From Sphingobium estronivorans (GTDB taxonomy: Bacteria; Pseudomonadota; Alphaproteobacteria; Sphingomonadales; Sphingomonadaceae): 64,000 bases of DNA. The notes below the pieces were generated by a model that was not told the DNA's origin, searched no databases, and was given only the letters and a program-made list of their open reading frames with translations. The stretch lies in NCBI RefSeq assembly GCF_008692605.1, contig NZ_LFCT01000016.1, forward strand, positions 1 through 64,000, read 5' to 3'. A program made the position numbers and the translations under genes. Shown piece by piece: positions 25,138 through 34,720 of this stretch (the stretch's first letter is position 1; every line of letters begins with the position of its first letter).

Positions 25138-25881
25138 CTAATCCTCGCTTTCGCCGCCCTTGAGCAGATGCGCGACGATCTGCGTGCGATTGGAGGCGCC
25201 ATTGACCGCCATGATCGCCCGCACATGAACCTTGACCGTGCTCTCGCTGATGTTGAGCTTCTGGGCAATGTCCTTGTTGGACGCACCTTGGGCGAGCAGG
25301 CGGAGCACGTCGCGCTGCCGCTTGGTCAGCAGCTTGAACTTGTCGACGGCCAGCGCGATCCGTTCGCTGACCCCATTCGATCCGCCGGCCGACGCCATTC
25401 GCGCCTGCAGCAGCGCGGTGAAAGCCGCCGGATAGACCGCCAATCCGTCCTTCAGCAGGAACAGGGCCTGCTGCATGGTGGCGATGCCAGTGCTGGAGCG
25501 CAACAATCCCTGCGCACCCGCCGCAATGGCCGCCTGCATCAGCGCTTCATTGCCATGGTCCGCGATCACCAGGATCGGAGCCGCAGGCCAGCGCCGCCGG
25601 GCTTCCGCGATCTGGATGGGAAGGGCAGCGCTTTCCGCATCGGAGTCGCCGGTCTGGAAGAGGATGATGTCAGGCGCTTCGACCGCTCCGTCTGTCTCCA
25701 GCCCGACTTGCGGCAGCACCCGCGTCCCTGCCGTATCGAGCGCGACGGCGATGCAGGCCCGGCGCAGCGGGCTGCTGTCGATAATCAACAGGCTGATTTT
25801 CGGAGCATCCTCTTCCACTATTACGCTTTCGAAACAAACCGGCTGCGCCGAGGATGGGGAGGGCGGCGGCAGCGCACTCAC
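25138..25881 (-). CDS. LuxR-type regulator with degenerate pseudo-receiver
   Basis: The protein is 247 aa. A proline-rich leader is followed by a receiver-like domain ([62 protein letters not shown]). The phosphoacceptor position is occupied by a Gln/Thr run (ILFQT) and the conserved Lys is Arg (LLRSS), so phosphorylation is unlikely. The HTH is intact: [20 protein letters not shown], then [16 protein letters not shown]. Its start overlaps the stop of the Wzc-like gene (ATGA), so it is produced together with the export kinase. Regulation of the locus by protein contact or ligand binding rather than by phosphorylation is inference. Confidence 0.82.
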   Translation of the reverse strand: MSALPPPSPSSAQPVCFESVIVEEDAPKISLLIIDSSPLRRACIAVALDTAGTRVLPQVGLETDGAVEAPDIILFQTGDSDAESAALPIQIAEARRRWPAAPILVIADHGNEALMQAAIAAGAQGLLRSSTGIATMQQALFLLKDGLAVYPAAFTALLQARMASAGGSNGVSERIALAVDKFKLLTKRQRDVLRLLAQGASNKDIAQKLNISESTVKVHVRAIMAVNGASNRTQIVAHLLKGGESED

Positions 25882-28148
25882 GCGGCCTGGCGGGTGAAAA
25901 CATTGCGCACCCGGTCCTTCCAGCTCCGCTGGACCGGGAAGCTGTCGGAATAATAAGCGGCCGATCCCATGTAGAATTGCACCGCGTCGCCATAGCCGCG
26001 CTTTGCATGTTCCTCATAATCGACCTGGTTGAAGACCGCGCCGACCACCTGATTGTTCACCATCTGGAGGGAGGCGCGCATCTGTTCGACCGTGGTATGG
26101 CCCCAGCGCACGACCATCAGGGTCGAGTCCGCCAATGTCGACAGCGTCCGCGCATCGCGCACGGCCAATATGGCGGGCGCATTGATGACCACCAGGTCGA
26201 ACCGGTCGCGCAGATCGTCGAGCAGGCGGCCGACCTGCCATCCCTGCACCACGGCGGCGGGATTGCGGATCTGTTCGCGCGTGCTGAGCACCACCGGCAT
26301 CAGCGCCCGGGGCCCGGCCCCCTCGGCCACGTCATGCTCCACATGGGATTCGGCCTGGGGGATGAGCTTGCGGCTCTCGCTTGCATGAGTCAGCACGTCG
26401 ATCAGGTCGGGCGTATCCGAACTGTCCTGAATCGACCGCAGGATGCTGGGGCCGGGGCGGCGCAGATCGAGATCGACCACAATGGCGCGGCGGCCCATCG
26501 AGGCGGCGGCGGCAGCCAATGTCAACGCCACGCTGGACTTGCCGTCGCCCGGCAGGGGGGATGTTACCAGCACGCGCTGGCTCGCGCCGCCATGGGGCAG
26601 GTCCCCGATCTCGCTGGCGAGGTTGCGGGCGACTTCGGTGAATAGCGATTGCGGCTGGGTGATCACCGGATTTTCCTCGATCGTGATGCCGATCGCATCC
26701 TCCAGCTTGGGCAGCATCGCCAGCGTCCGCAGCCCGAAGAGGCGGCGAAGCTGGTCGCCGCTGCGCAGGCGGTTGTCGAACATCTCGATCCCCAGCACGA
26801 TCAGGAAGGCCAGCACGGAGGAGCCGACAAAGGCGGCCAGCGCCATCTTCTTGGGCGCGGGCGCGACCGGATAGAGCGGCACGGGAGCGGCCGACACCAT
26901 GGTCGAGTTGACGCCGGTGGTTTCCAGTTCCGACTGCACCGTCTGGGCGCGCTGCGCCGTGGTGAGATAGGCCTGACGCGCGACTTCCGCCCGGCGGTCG
27001 AGGATCGACAGGTCGACAAGGTTCGCATTGTTGCGGAAGGCCGCGCCCGTGATCGCATTCAGCTTCGACTGAAGCTGGCCCGCGCGGGCCGAGGCAGCGC
27101 TCGCTTCCGCCACCGCCATCGCCCGCTCACGCCCGGCATCGGTGTCGTTCTTCGTCTGCTGGGTGACGATGACCGCCGCGCGTTCCTTCTGCAACGCCGC
27201 ACCGACCTGCGCGATCTGCGCCGACAGCGCCTGCATCTGGGGATGGGCCGCGCCCATCTGGACCGAAATTTCAGAACGCTGGCGGATCAGATCGTCATAT
27301 TGCTTCTGAAGATTGTCGAGCGCGGGTGAGGTCGCGCCCGCCACGGTCCGCATCGCGGCGGCGCGGCTGACGCCAGCGGCCTGCGCCTGCATCGCGCTGC
27401 TCATCGCGGCGGTGGAGGCGGCCTCCACGGCGATGCGGTTCATCTGCTGATAATCCTCCGCGCTGCCCGCGCCCATGGGCATGAGATGCGCGCGGCGGAA
27501 ATCGGCCACGGCACGCTCGGCCGTTTCCACCTCATGGGCGAGCCGGGCGGTTTCCTTGTCCAGGGCCACGCTCAGGCCGTCGCGCCAGGTCTGGCGGCGC
27601 TGCGATCGCATCTTCTGCAGGCTGTCGACGAAGCGATTGGCGATGCGCGCGGCCAGTTCGGGCTTTTGCGACTCGACGATGATGTCGATGAAATCCGAAT
27701 CGGTCGAACTCACCACCCGCACATTCTTGGTCAGCTGCACGGCGCCCTGCTGCACCGTCATCGGCACGCCATGGGTAAAGGCGGGATTGCGCGTCAGATT
27801 GAGGTCACGCACCACCTGTTCAGCCAAGGCCTGCGAACGGTACATGCGCGCTTCATTGGCGACGCGCTGCTGGTTGCGGGTGGCGTCCGCCTGGTTGGAG
27901 CCGGTGGAGTCGTTCAGTTCGACCTGCACCGTCGCGGTCGCCTCGTAACGGTTGGGCAATTGCAACTGGACGAGCAGCACCACGACAACGCAGCTGATGA
28001 CGATCGCCGCCACCAACTTCATATGACGCCGCAGCAGGAACCAGATTTGCCGCGCGGAAAGCTGTTGCAGTTCGAAGGACAGGTCGCCGGGCTTTTCCGC
28101 TCCGCCGCCGGACGCGCCGTCGATCAGTGTCAGCTGTGCAGACGCCAT
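25878..28148 (-). CDS. Polysaccharide co-polymerase with BY-kinase domain (Wzc/GumC-ExoP type)
   Basis: The protein is 756 aa. The N-terminal Wzz domain begins with a transmembrane segment ([20 protein letters not shown]), then a long periplasmic coiled coil (about residues 170-390), a second transmembrane segment ([20 protein letters not shown]) and a cytoplasmic ATPase with Walker [21 protein letters not shown] and Walker A' [12 protein letters not shown]. The C-terminal region has scattered tyrosines ([20 protein letters not shown]) that could be autophosphorylated. It controls chain length and export together with the Wza-like lipoprotein. Unlike some sphingan producers, where polymerase and kinase are split, both parts are fused here. 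Confidence 0.92.
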   Translation of the reverse strand: MASAQLTLIDGASGGGAEKPGDLSFELQQLSARQIWFLLRRHMKLVAAIVISCVVVVLLVQLQLPNRYEATATVQVELNDSTGSNQADATRNQQRVANEARMYRSQALAEQVVRDLNLTRNPAFTHGVPMTVQQGAVQLTKNVRVVSSTDSDFIDIIVESQKPELAARIANRFVDSLQKMRSQRRQTWRDGLSVALDKETARLAHEVETAERAVADFRRAHLMPMGAGSAEDYQQMNRIAVEAASTAAMSSAMQAQAAGVSRAAAMRTVAGATSPALDNLQKQYDDLIRQRSEISVQMGAAHPQMQALSAQIAQVGAALQKERAAVIVTQQTKNDTDAGRERAMAVAEASAASARAGQLQSKLNAITGAAFRNNANLVDLSILDRRAEVARQAYLTTAQRAQTVQSELETTGVNSTMVSAAPVPLYPVAPAPKKMALAAFVGSSVLAFLIVLGIEMFDNRLRSGDQLRRLFGLRTLAMLPKLEDAIGITIEENPVITQPQSLFTEVARNLASEIGDLPHGGASQRVLVTSPLPGDGKSSVALTLAAAAASMGRRAIVVDLDLRRPGPSILRSIQDSSDTPDLIDVLTHASESRKLIPQAESHVEHDVAEGAGPRALMPVVLSTREQIRNPAAVVQGWQVGRLLDDLRDRFDLVVINAPAILAVRDARTLSTLADSTLMVVRWGHTTVEQMRASLQMVNNQVVGAVFNQVDYEEHAKRGYGDAVQFYMGSAAYYSDSFPVQRSWKDRVRNVFTRQAA

Positions 28149-28459
28149 GATAGTCTCCCTGTCGCATCGCGAAGGCGCATGGGTGCCACCATGCGGAAGG
28201 CGGTTCCTTCAATCGCGGCGATATTGCGGGTTGTCGCGTGCCAGAGCAAAAGCGCATCGGGACGGCGGATGGCGCATAGGTGCTAACCCTTCGGATGAAG
28301 GAGCGGGACAGGCCGCGCCTTCATCGGCTGCAATCGACCGCAAAGCGATTATTCCCTAAATATTTCTGCTGGGTTTCTGACTATTCCGGATCGCCCAATT
28401 CGCACCATTGTGCCGAAGTTGATGTGGGATAAGAACGCTTCCCACAGGGGAACGTCCAC
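28149..28459. other. Divergent promoter region
   Basis: About 311 bases between the Wzc-like gene (minus) and the oxygenase-like gene (plus). The right half contains an AT-rich tract (GATTATTCCCTAAATATTTC near 28346). No protein-coding frame has a ribosome site. It should hold promoters for both directions; I see no clear operator. Confidence 0.45.
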
Positions 28460-29440
28460 ATGATCGCAGAACTGGCATTGCAGGATCTGGAGCCCGGCTC
28501 GCTGGCGCGCCTGTTCGGCGCAGGCCATGCCGCGGTGCTGGTGCGCTGCCCGGAGATCATCACCGAATTGTGGCGCGAACTGTTGGAGAATCCGGCCGAG
28601 CAGATGCCCTGGGAAGCGCCGTTGGTCGACATCGCGCGCAACTATTATGGCAGCGGCGACATTACCGCCAGCCTGGGCGATCTGTTCTACTTCCAGCCCG
28701 GACGGCACGGCTATATCGCGCGGAAAATGGCGCTGTCGCACGACAGGGACGCGGATCATGTCACCGCCCGGCCCGCCTATTTCGTGCAGGGCGGCCAGCA
28801 TTATAGCACGGGTCAGGCGATACTCGACCAGTGCTGGTCGATCGGCTGGCGGCTGATGACCGCGATGGCGCCGCAGGGCAACCCGCCGGCGGATTTCCAG
28901 GTGGTCGTCCAACGGCTCAAATATCAGGAAAGCGTGGAGGATTTCGACCGGCTGGACGCTCTGGCGCGCAACTCGCTGGGGCGGTGGGGCCGGGCCGGCT
29001 GCGCGTTGGACGAGCGGCGCTGGGAAGCGGCGGGACCGCTCAGCGGCCGGGGACTGTCCGACCTTTACGGGATGCTGGCGCACGTCCCGGTCATCAGACG
29101 GATGGTCGCGGCGATCAACCGCGGGTTGCTGCGCCGCGACCGCAGCCGGACCATCGCGCCGGGCCAGCGGATGATCGAGGGCGCCCATGTCGACTATCGC
29201 TATTTCTCGGCACTGTGCGGGCAACGCGACCATATGCTGACCCAGATTTTCGTGGATGGACAATGGATCGACCTGCCGATCGACCGGAACATGCTGGCGG
29301 TCTTTCCGGGCAGCATGGCAATGCGCGACTATGGTGTGCCGCACGTGCTGCACCGGGTTTTGCATGTGGGGAAGGATGGGGCCGAAGCGTCCGGTAATCC
29401 GCGCACCGACAATGTCACGCTGCTGATCGGCTCTGCCTGA
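28460..29440 (+). CDS. 2OG-Fe(II) oxygenase-like protein
   Basis: The protein is 326 aa. The C-terminal third has the layout of isopenicillin-N-synthase-like dioxygenases: iron ligands in AHVDYRYFSAL (HxD), then PIDRNMLAVFPGSMA, then GVPHVLHRVLHV (distal His followed by Arg-Val), and NPRTDNVTLLI, which matches the RxS/RxD-type 2-oxoglutarate-binding Arg about 17 residues after the His. The N-terminal part is divergent, so a database search might find little. It is a lone plus-strand gene between the Wzc- and Wzy-like genes, suggesting that it hydroxylates or desaturates a sugar, lipid or amino-acid substituent of the polymer, but the substrate is unknown. There is no signal peptide, so it is cytoplasmic. 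Confidence 0.6.
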   Translation: MIAELALQDLEPGSLARLFGAGHAAVLVRCPEIITELWRELLENPAEQMPWEAPLVDIARNYYGSGDITASLGDLFYFQPGRHGYIARKMALSHDRDADHVTARPAYFVQGGQHYSTGQAILDQCWSIGWRLMTAMAPQGNPPADFQVVVQRLKYQESVEDFDRLDALARNSLGRWGRAGCALDERRWEAAGPLSGRGLSDLYGMLAHVPVIRRMVAAINRGLLRRDRSRTIAPGQRMIEGAHVDYRYFSALCGQRDHMLTQIFVDGQWIDLPIDRNMLAVFPGSMAMRDYGVPHVLHRVLHVGKDGAEASGNPRTDNVTLLIGSA

Positions 29441-30775
29441 TCAAAGTTGCGGCAACGGCTGCGGCCCGACCGGCTTTGCGTAGATCAGCCGCCCCGCCTC
29501 GTCCGGCTCCGGCATGCGCCGCTGCGTATAGGTAACGGTCAGTACCACCATCACCGGCATCACCCACATGCGCGAATACATGTGCGGATAGGACATGGTG
29601 TAGATCAGGAACACCAGCACCACGGCGATCGCCATCGCGCCCTTGTCGCGGCTGACGCGCAGGCCGTTCGCCCCCAGCAGGCAAAGCAGGCCCAGCAGAA
29701 GGATGAGGCCGCAGAAGGCGATTGCGCCGCCCTCGTTCCAGATCAGCAGGAACAGGTTGTGGACCGGATTGTCATAAGCGGAAAACTCGCGATACTGGTC
29801 GACGCCCATGCCGATGATCGTATTCTCCTCGGCCATGCCCCAGGCTTCCTGAATGAGCTGCGAACGGTTGATGAAAGTGCCGGCCTGATCGATGTCGCCG
29901 CTTTCCACCGCATTGCCGACGCGTTCCTGAAAGGCTTTGGGCAGGGGCGCGCCGCTGGCCAGGAACAGGCCCGCCGCGACCAGCGCCACCATCCCCAGCC
30001 GGAAGATATAGCGCACCCCCATTAGCAGCAGCGTGACCAAGATCGCCATCAGCGAGGCCGAAAAGCCGGTGAAGGAGGCGCTCAGCATCAGGCCCCAGAG
30101 CAGCAGGATGAGGCAGGCGAACCCGCCGAGGCGGCCGATCAACCGGTGGCGCATCGAATAAAGCAGCATCGGCAGCGAAAAGGCGACGACCGCGCCATTG
30201 GGATTGGGCTGGCCCGCCATCGAACCCAGGCGGCCATTGCCGGTGATGAAGCCGTCGCCCAGCCAGTGCAGCGTGTCGTGGAAGGTCAGGAAGAAGCTGG
30301 CCGCGATGCCGATCGCTTCCGAGCAGGTGATGCCCAGCATGAAGATCAGCGGCGCCTTGCGGATGGTCCTTTCCTCCTGTTGCATCAGCAGGATCGGGAT
30401 GAGGAGGAAGGCCACCATATATTGCAGGGCGATATTCACCCAGCGCAACGGGTCGCCATTGACCACCGATCCGATGAAAAGGCCGCCCAGCATCATGACG
30501 AGCCCGGTGAGCCAGAAGGGCGTCAGCGAGCGGAAGGGTGTGGCGCTGAGGCGTCCGCGCAGACCGGAAATGGTGAAGCTGATGAGAAAGGCGAGATCGG
30601 AAAAGGTGAGGTTGATCTGCCCCACGCGCAACAGGCCCCAGCCGCTGAGGAAAATCGCCGTCAGCAGGCTGTAGCGGGCGATCCTGTCCCAAAGCTGTTC
30701 ATGGGCCGCGAAAACATCCGGCCGGGCGGGGCCCGGTGAGGAGATGGACAAGCCGGGGTTGGTCAGAGTCGTCAC
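29441..30775 (-). CDS. O-antigen polymerase/ligase-family membrane protein (Wzy)
   Basis: The protein is 444 aa from a GTG at 30775; a TTG at 30811 would add 12 residues and neither start has a good ribosome site. About ten transmembrane segments are visible (LTAIFLSGWGLLRV, MVAFLLIPILLMQ, AIAVVLVFLIYTMSY and others). The Wzy_C-type loop appears late as IIGMGVDQYREF and PVHNLFLLIWNEGG, where the conserved His-Asn follows the large periplasmic loop. It polymerises repeat units at the periplasmic face of the inner membrane. The stop is adjacent to the oxygenase-like stop (convergent, no spacer). The family also contains O-antigen ligases; the rest of the locus supports polymerase. Confidence 0.82.
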   Translation of the reverse strand: MTTLTNPGLSISSPGPARPDVFAAHEQLWDRIARYSLLTAIFLSGWGLLRVGQINLTFSDLAFLISFTISGLRGRLSATPFRSLTPFWLTGLVMMLGGLFIGSVVNGDPLRWVNIALQYMVAFLLIPILLMQQEERTIRKAPLIFMLGITCSEAIGIAASFFLTFHDTLHWLGDGFITGNGRLGSMAGQPNPNGAVVAFSLPMLLYSMRHRLIGRLGGFACLILLLWGLMLSASFTGFSASLMAILVTLLLMGVRYIFRLGMVALVAAGLFLASGAPLPKAFQERVGNAVESGDIDQAGTFINRSQLIQEAWGMAEENTIIGMGVDQYREFSAYDNPVHNLFLLIWNEGGAIAFCGLILLLGLLCLLGANGLRVSRDKGAMAIAVVLVFLIYTMSYPHMYSRMWVMPVMVVLTVTYTQRRMPEPDEAGRLIYAKPVGPQPLPQL

Positions 30776-30976
30776 GCGCAAGAGGCTGCCGTGGGCAGGG
30801 CCCCGGCGCAAACGCCCTTCGGGACAGGGCGCGGGGCGATTTCAGTCAGACGGCCCCTATCCGAATTTGCCGGGGCATCAGCCGTGTGACCCGTTGAACG
30901 GCTCCCACCCGCAAAGGATAAAAGCGCCCGACGCCCCCGGACCGACCGGGCGACGCATGCGACAAGGACGAGCCTG

Positions 30977-31981
30977 GTGACGGATGCGATCCTGCCCCTG
31001 CACAAAGCCGAATCGACGAACAGGTCGGGACAGGCCGCCAAAGGCACGGAAGCGGCAGCGGAGCAGACGGCGGTCCGGCTGATCTACGTCGCGGGCTATG
31101 GCCGCAGCGGGACGACCCTGCTCGACATCGCATTGGGCGAGCATCCGGCGATCATGGGCGCGGGCGAAGTGACGACGTTGGCGCGGCATGTCTGGGACAA
31201 GGGCGAATATTGCGCCTGCGGGGAGCGGGTGCGGGACTGCCCGGAATGGAAAGCCATCGTCATGCGCTGGATGCAGGACGAGCCGGCGGAATTCCTGGCC
31301 CGCTATCGCCGCACGCAGGAACGGACCGAAGGGCTGGTGGCGCCGGGGCGGCTGTTGAGGCTGCCGGGCTGGCGCGATCATGGGCGGCGCACACTGAAAT
31401 TGCTGCGCGGCATGGCGATGGTGTCGGGGCGGCCGGTCCTGGTCGATTCGTCCAAGCTGCCCGGGCGGGCCTTTGCGCTGGCGGCGATGCCGGGGATCGA
31501 CCTGCATGTCGTGCATGTGGTGCGCGACGGACGCGGAGTGGCCTGGTCGCTGATGAAGGGACATCGGCGCAGCGTCGAAAAAGGCGTGCAGCGGGAACTC
31601 CGGCCCAAGCCGCTGCTCTACACCGCATTGCGCTGGACCATGGTGAATGTCGCGGCGGAATGGCTGTGCCGCCGGGTCGGACCGAAGCGGAGCATCCGGG
31701 TGCGCTATGAGGATTTCGTCGACGATCCGCGGGGAACGATCGGGCGGATCGTCGCCCTGGTCGGGGAAGCGCCGCATCCGCCCGTCGCCGACCTCGCCCC
31801 TTTCGCGCCGCAGCATCAGGTCGCAGGAAGCCGGCACCGGATGCAAAAGTCGCTCATCATTCGCGGAGACGACAAGTGGAAGCGGGAAATGCCCGGCTGG
31901 AAGCAAAAGCTCTTCACCCTTTTGTGCGCGCCCTTGCTGCGCCGCTACGGCTACCCGCTGCGTCAGGGAGATACGGCATGA
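30977..31981 (+). CDS. Sulfotransferase, third of three
   Basis: The protein is 334 aa from a GTG at 30977, supported by AAGGACGAG upstream. The PAPS 5'-phosphosulfate loop is VAGYGRSGTTLLDIALGEHP and the 3'-phosphate motif is VVHVVRDGRGVAWSLMKGHR. EDFVDDPRGTIGRIVALVG is the usual later conserved region. Cys-rich CACGERVRDCPEW near residue 75 is a feature of the Sulfotransfer_3 group. It belongs to a third branch, distinct from the sulfotransferases at 10470 and 14545. It overlaps the polysaccharide lyase gene by ATGA and shares an operon with that and a glycosyltransferase. Confidence 0.85.
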   Translation: MTDAILPLHKAESTNRSGQAAKGTEAAAEQTAVRLIYVAGYGRSGTTLLDIALGEHPAIMGAGEVTTLARHVWDKGEYCACGERVRDCPEWKAIVMRWMQDEPAEFLARYRRTQERTEGLVAPGRLLRLPGWRDHGRRTLKLLRGMAMVSGRPVLVDSSKLPGRAFALAAMPGIDLHVVHVVRDGRGVAWSLMKGHRRSVEKGVQRELRPKPLLYTALRWTMVNVAAEWLCRRVGPKRSIRVRYEDFVDDPRGTIGRIVALVGEAPHPPVADLAPFAPQHQVAGSRHRMQKSLIIRGDDKWKREMPGWKQKLFTLLCAPLLRRYGYPLRQGDTA

Positions 31982-33312
31982 AACGGTTGCTGGCCGGAAT
32001 CGCGCTGCCCATCGTCATGGCGGGCTGTTCGGGCGCGGGCAATGAATCGCGGGCGCAGCCGGTAAAGGGCGAAGCCGCCTTTCCGGGCGCGGTGGGCTAT
32101 GGCGCGGCGGCCAAGGGCGGGCGCGGCGGGCGGATCATCGCCGTGGATACATTGGCGGATGGCGGGCCGGGGTCGCTGCGCGCCTGTGTCGAGGCTTCGG
32201 GACCCCGCGTGTGCGTGTTCCGGGTGAGCGGGGTCATCCGCTTCACCAGCCGGCCCCCGGTGATCGCCAATCCCTATCTCACCATCGCCGGGCAGACGGC
32301 GCCCGGCGGCGGGATCGTCGTCACCCATGGAGGGGGCGAGGAAGGGCGCACGCCCATTCTCATCAAGAATACCCATGACATCGTCATCCGCCATATCCGC
32401 GTGCGCAACGACCGGATGGGCACCCATCGCGGGTCGGAGGACAGCTTCACCATCGAGAACAGCCGCCAGGTCATCGTCGATCATGTGAGCGCGAGCTGGG
32501 CGCGGGACGAGCTGATCAACGGCTATGGCGACAATGACTGGATCACCATCAGCAACTCCATCTTCGCCGAGGGGATTCCGCGCCACGACAAATGCGCGCT
32601 GCTGGCAAGCGATCCCAAGGGGCCGCAGCATCTGAGCTTCATCGCCAATATCTGCGCGCATAATGGCGATCGCAATCCCGACCTCAACTTCCCGCCCGGC
32701 TCCTGCGCGGAGGTGATCAACAACATTCTCTATAACGGCCAGTCGGAATTTGCCGAAATCTGGGAGAGCTTCGGCGGCGTGCCGGTATCGCTGATCGGCA
32801 ACAGCTTCATCGCGGGCAGGAACACCCGGCCCGACACAATAGGCGTGGCGCGCAATATCATGGGATCGAAGGGGACCGCGCGGGTCTATCTGGCCGACAA
32901 TCGGTTCGACGGGGATTTCGTCCATATCTCGCCGCTGATGAAGGAGGCCACGGTGGACAGGCCTCCCTGCCCTTCCACCATCGCGGCAGCGAGGGCGGAC
33001 GCCGCCTATGAGGCGGTGCTGAACGACGCCGGCGCCTTTCCGCGCGATCCGTTCGACTTGCGCATCGTCAACCAGGTGCGCAAGCGCAAGGGGCATATCG
33101 TCAAGCAGCCCGGCGTCATCGACAACCCGGCGTCCGGCATGGCCTATCCCGATGCGGATGGCGACGGCATGGACGACCGCTGGGAAGCGCAGCATGGCGC
33201 CGACCCGCGCAAGGCGGATCCCTGGGGCGATGCCGATGGCGACGGCGTCGCCAATCTCGACCAGTTTCTCGATCAGCGCTCGCGCGACCTGATCGGCGGA
33301 GGAGCGGGATGA
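31978..33312 (+). CDS. Secreted pectate-lyase-like polysaccharide lyase (lipoprotein)
   Basis: The protein is 444 aa from the ATG at 31978 (overlap ATGA with the sulfotransferase stop). The N-terminus is a lipoprotein signal with lipobox IVMAGCSG. It is followed by AFPGAVGYGAAAKGGRGGRI and repeated beta-helix coils (GSEDSFTIENSRQVIVDHVS; ITISNSIFAEGI; EVINNILYNG), typical of pectate-lyase-type right-handed beta-helices. Two acidic calcium-type loops (DADGDGMDDRW, DADGDGVANLDQF) lie near the C-terminus. It probably cleaves the locus's own polymer in the periplasm or at the cell surface, to trim chains or release them. I cannot confirm catalytic residues by eye. Confidence 0.82.
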   Translation: MKRLLAGIALPIVMAGCSGAGNESRAQPVKGEAAFPGAVGYGAAAKGGRGGRIIAVDTLADGGPGSLRACVEASGPRVCVFRVSGVIRFTSRPPVIANPYLTIAGQTAPGGGIVVTHGGGEEGRTPILIKNTHDIVIRHIRVRNDRMGTHRGSEDSFTIENSRQVIVDHVSASWARDELINGYGDNDWITISNSIFAEGIPRHDKCALLASDPKGPQHLSFIANICAHNGDRNPDLNFPPGSCAEVINNILYNGQSEFAEIWESFGGVPVSLIGNSFIAGRNTRPDTIGVARNIMGSKGTARVYLADNRFDGDFVHISPLMKEATVDRPPCPSTIAAARADAAYEAVLNDAGAFPRDPFDLRIVNQVRKRKGHIVKQPGVIDNPASGMAYPDADGDGMDDRWEAQHGADPRKADPWGDADGDGVANLDQFLDQRSRDLIGGGAG

Positions 33313-34475
33313 ACGCGCCCCTGCCCCGGCTGCAAGCCGCCGACACGGCGGAGGACGATCGTCTGCGCATCTGCTTCCCCTTTTCCGGCGACAGCGTCGG
33401 CGGCAGCCATATTTCGGTGCGCGGGCTGATGGAGCATCTCGACCCGACCCTCTATCGGCCGATCGTCGTCACCGAAGTCCCCGATGGCATGATCGCCAAT
33501 TTCTTCGCCGGGCAGGAGCAGATGGACGATCCCGCGAGCCGGGGACTGTTCGTGCCGGGGGAGGCCTTCACCCTGCGGAAGTTCGGACGGACGCTGACCG
33601 GCGTGCTGCCCCGCGCACGCTTCCTGCGGCGGAACCGGATCGACATCGTCCATGTCAATGACGGGCGGAGCAGCGCCAACTGGGCGCTGGCGGCGCGCAT
33701 GGCGGGCGCGAAGCTGATCTGGCACCATCGCGGCGACCCGAACGCGCTCGGCCTGCGATTGCTGGCGCCCGCTCTGGCGCATCGGGTGCTGGCGGTGTCG
33801 TCCTTCGCGCTGCCGCCCGCAGGCCTGTGGTCGGCGCGGGATCGCGCTTCAGTGGTCCACAGCCCCTTCGACACCAGCCTGGACGTCGACCGGTCCAAGG
33901 CGCGCGACGCGCTGATCCGCGAATTGGGAGTGGCGCGGGAAACGCTGCTGCTGGGCTATTTCGGCGCTTTCGTACCGAGGAAGCGGCCCTTGCTGTTCGT
34001 GGACATGATCGCGCGCCTGCAAACGATGACAGCCCGTCCGGTGATGGGTCTGATGTTCGGCGAGGCGCGCGTGCCCGCCATGGATGGCGCGCTGCGCAAG
34101 CGGATCGCGGACAAAGGCGTGGCCGACCGGGTGAAGCTGATGGGCTATCGCACGCCCGGCCCCTTCTGGATCGCGGCCTGCGACCGGCTTGTCGTGCCCG
34201 CCATCGGCGAACCGTTCGGACGGACGCTGGTGGAGGCGATGCTGGTCGGCACGCCCATCGTCGCGGCCCGCTCCGGCGGCAATATCGAGGCGCTGGAGGG
34301 CGGCATCGGCATCTTGGTCGAGCCGGACGATGCCGATGCCCTGGCCCGCGCCTGCGGCAATTCGGGCGACGCGCGCGCGATGGCGCTGGCGGCGCAGGCC
34401 GATGCGCGCAGCCGCTTCAGCGAAGCCGCCCATTGCGTCAGGGTCAGCGCGATCTACGAAGCGTTGCGGTCGTGA
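33309..34475 (+). CDS. GT4-family glycosyltransferase
   Basis: The protein is 388 aa, overlapping the lyase stop by ATGA. The N-terminal half has CFPFSGDSVGGSHISVRGLM and NRIDIVHVNDGRSSANWALA, and the C-terminal half LLGYFGAFVPRKRPLLFVDM and GEPFGRTLVEAMLVGTPIVA (E-x7-E). The usual EG of the first motif is replaced by GEPFG, as in many retaining GT4 enzymes. It is the last gene of the three-gene plus-strand operon (sulfotransferase, lyase, glycosyltransferase) and the right-most gene of the exopolysaccharide locus. Donor and acceptor sugars are unknown. The right copy of the 38-bp repeat lies 94 bases after its stop. Confidence 0.88.
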   Translation: MNAPLPRLQAADTAEDDRLRICFPFSGDSVGGSHISVRGLMEHLDPTLYRPIVVTEVPDGMIANFFAGQEQMDDPASRGLFVPGEAFTLRKFGRTLTGVLPRARFLRRNRIDIVHVNDGRSSANWALAARMAGAKLIWHHRGDPNALGLRLLAPALAHRVLAVSSFALPPAGLWSARDRASVVHSPFDTSLDVDRSKARDALIRELGVARETLLLGYFGAFVPRKRPLLFVDMIARLQTMTARPVMGLMFGEARVPAMDGALRKRIADKGVADRVKLMGYRTPGPFWIAACDRLVVPAIGEPFGRTLVEAMLVGTPIVAARSGGNIEALEGGIGILVEPDDADALARACGNSGDARAMALAAQADARSRFSEAAHCVRVSAIYEALRS

Positions 34476-34568
34476 TCCCGTTGACCGACAGCATGTGTCG
34501 ATCCTTCCGTGAAACGATAATCCCTAATGGCAAGGCGGTTAAGCCCGTGCGGCGCCTGAGCATTTCCC

Positions 34569-34606
34569 ATCCGTGATGCGTCAGCATCTCAGCGGATCGG
34601 TATAAG
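34569..34606 (+). repeat. Right copy of 38-bp direct repeat
   Basis: Same orientation as 6656-6693 and identical by eye except at two adjacent-region positions (GGATCGG here, GGGTTGG there). It lies in the 245-base gap between the last glycosyltransferase gene and the RTX gene. On the minus strand it would encode a TDPLRC-type ending in the same frame as the epimerase tail, so it may be a leftover gene end or a mobile repeat. Confidence 0.85.
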
Positions 34607-34720
34607 CCCATCGGCGCACCCCCAATGGAGGAGTCTCTATCCCTATGCCCACACCTGCTGGGGGACGTTTGAGGGTACAGATTTTCGACCTTTCACGAGG
34701 ATGCAGGGACAGGGGCGATC

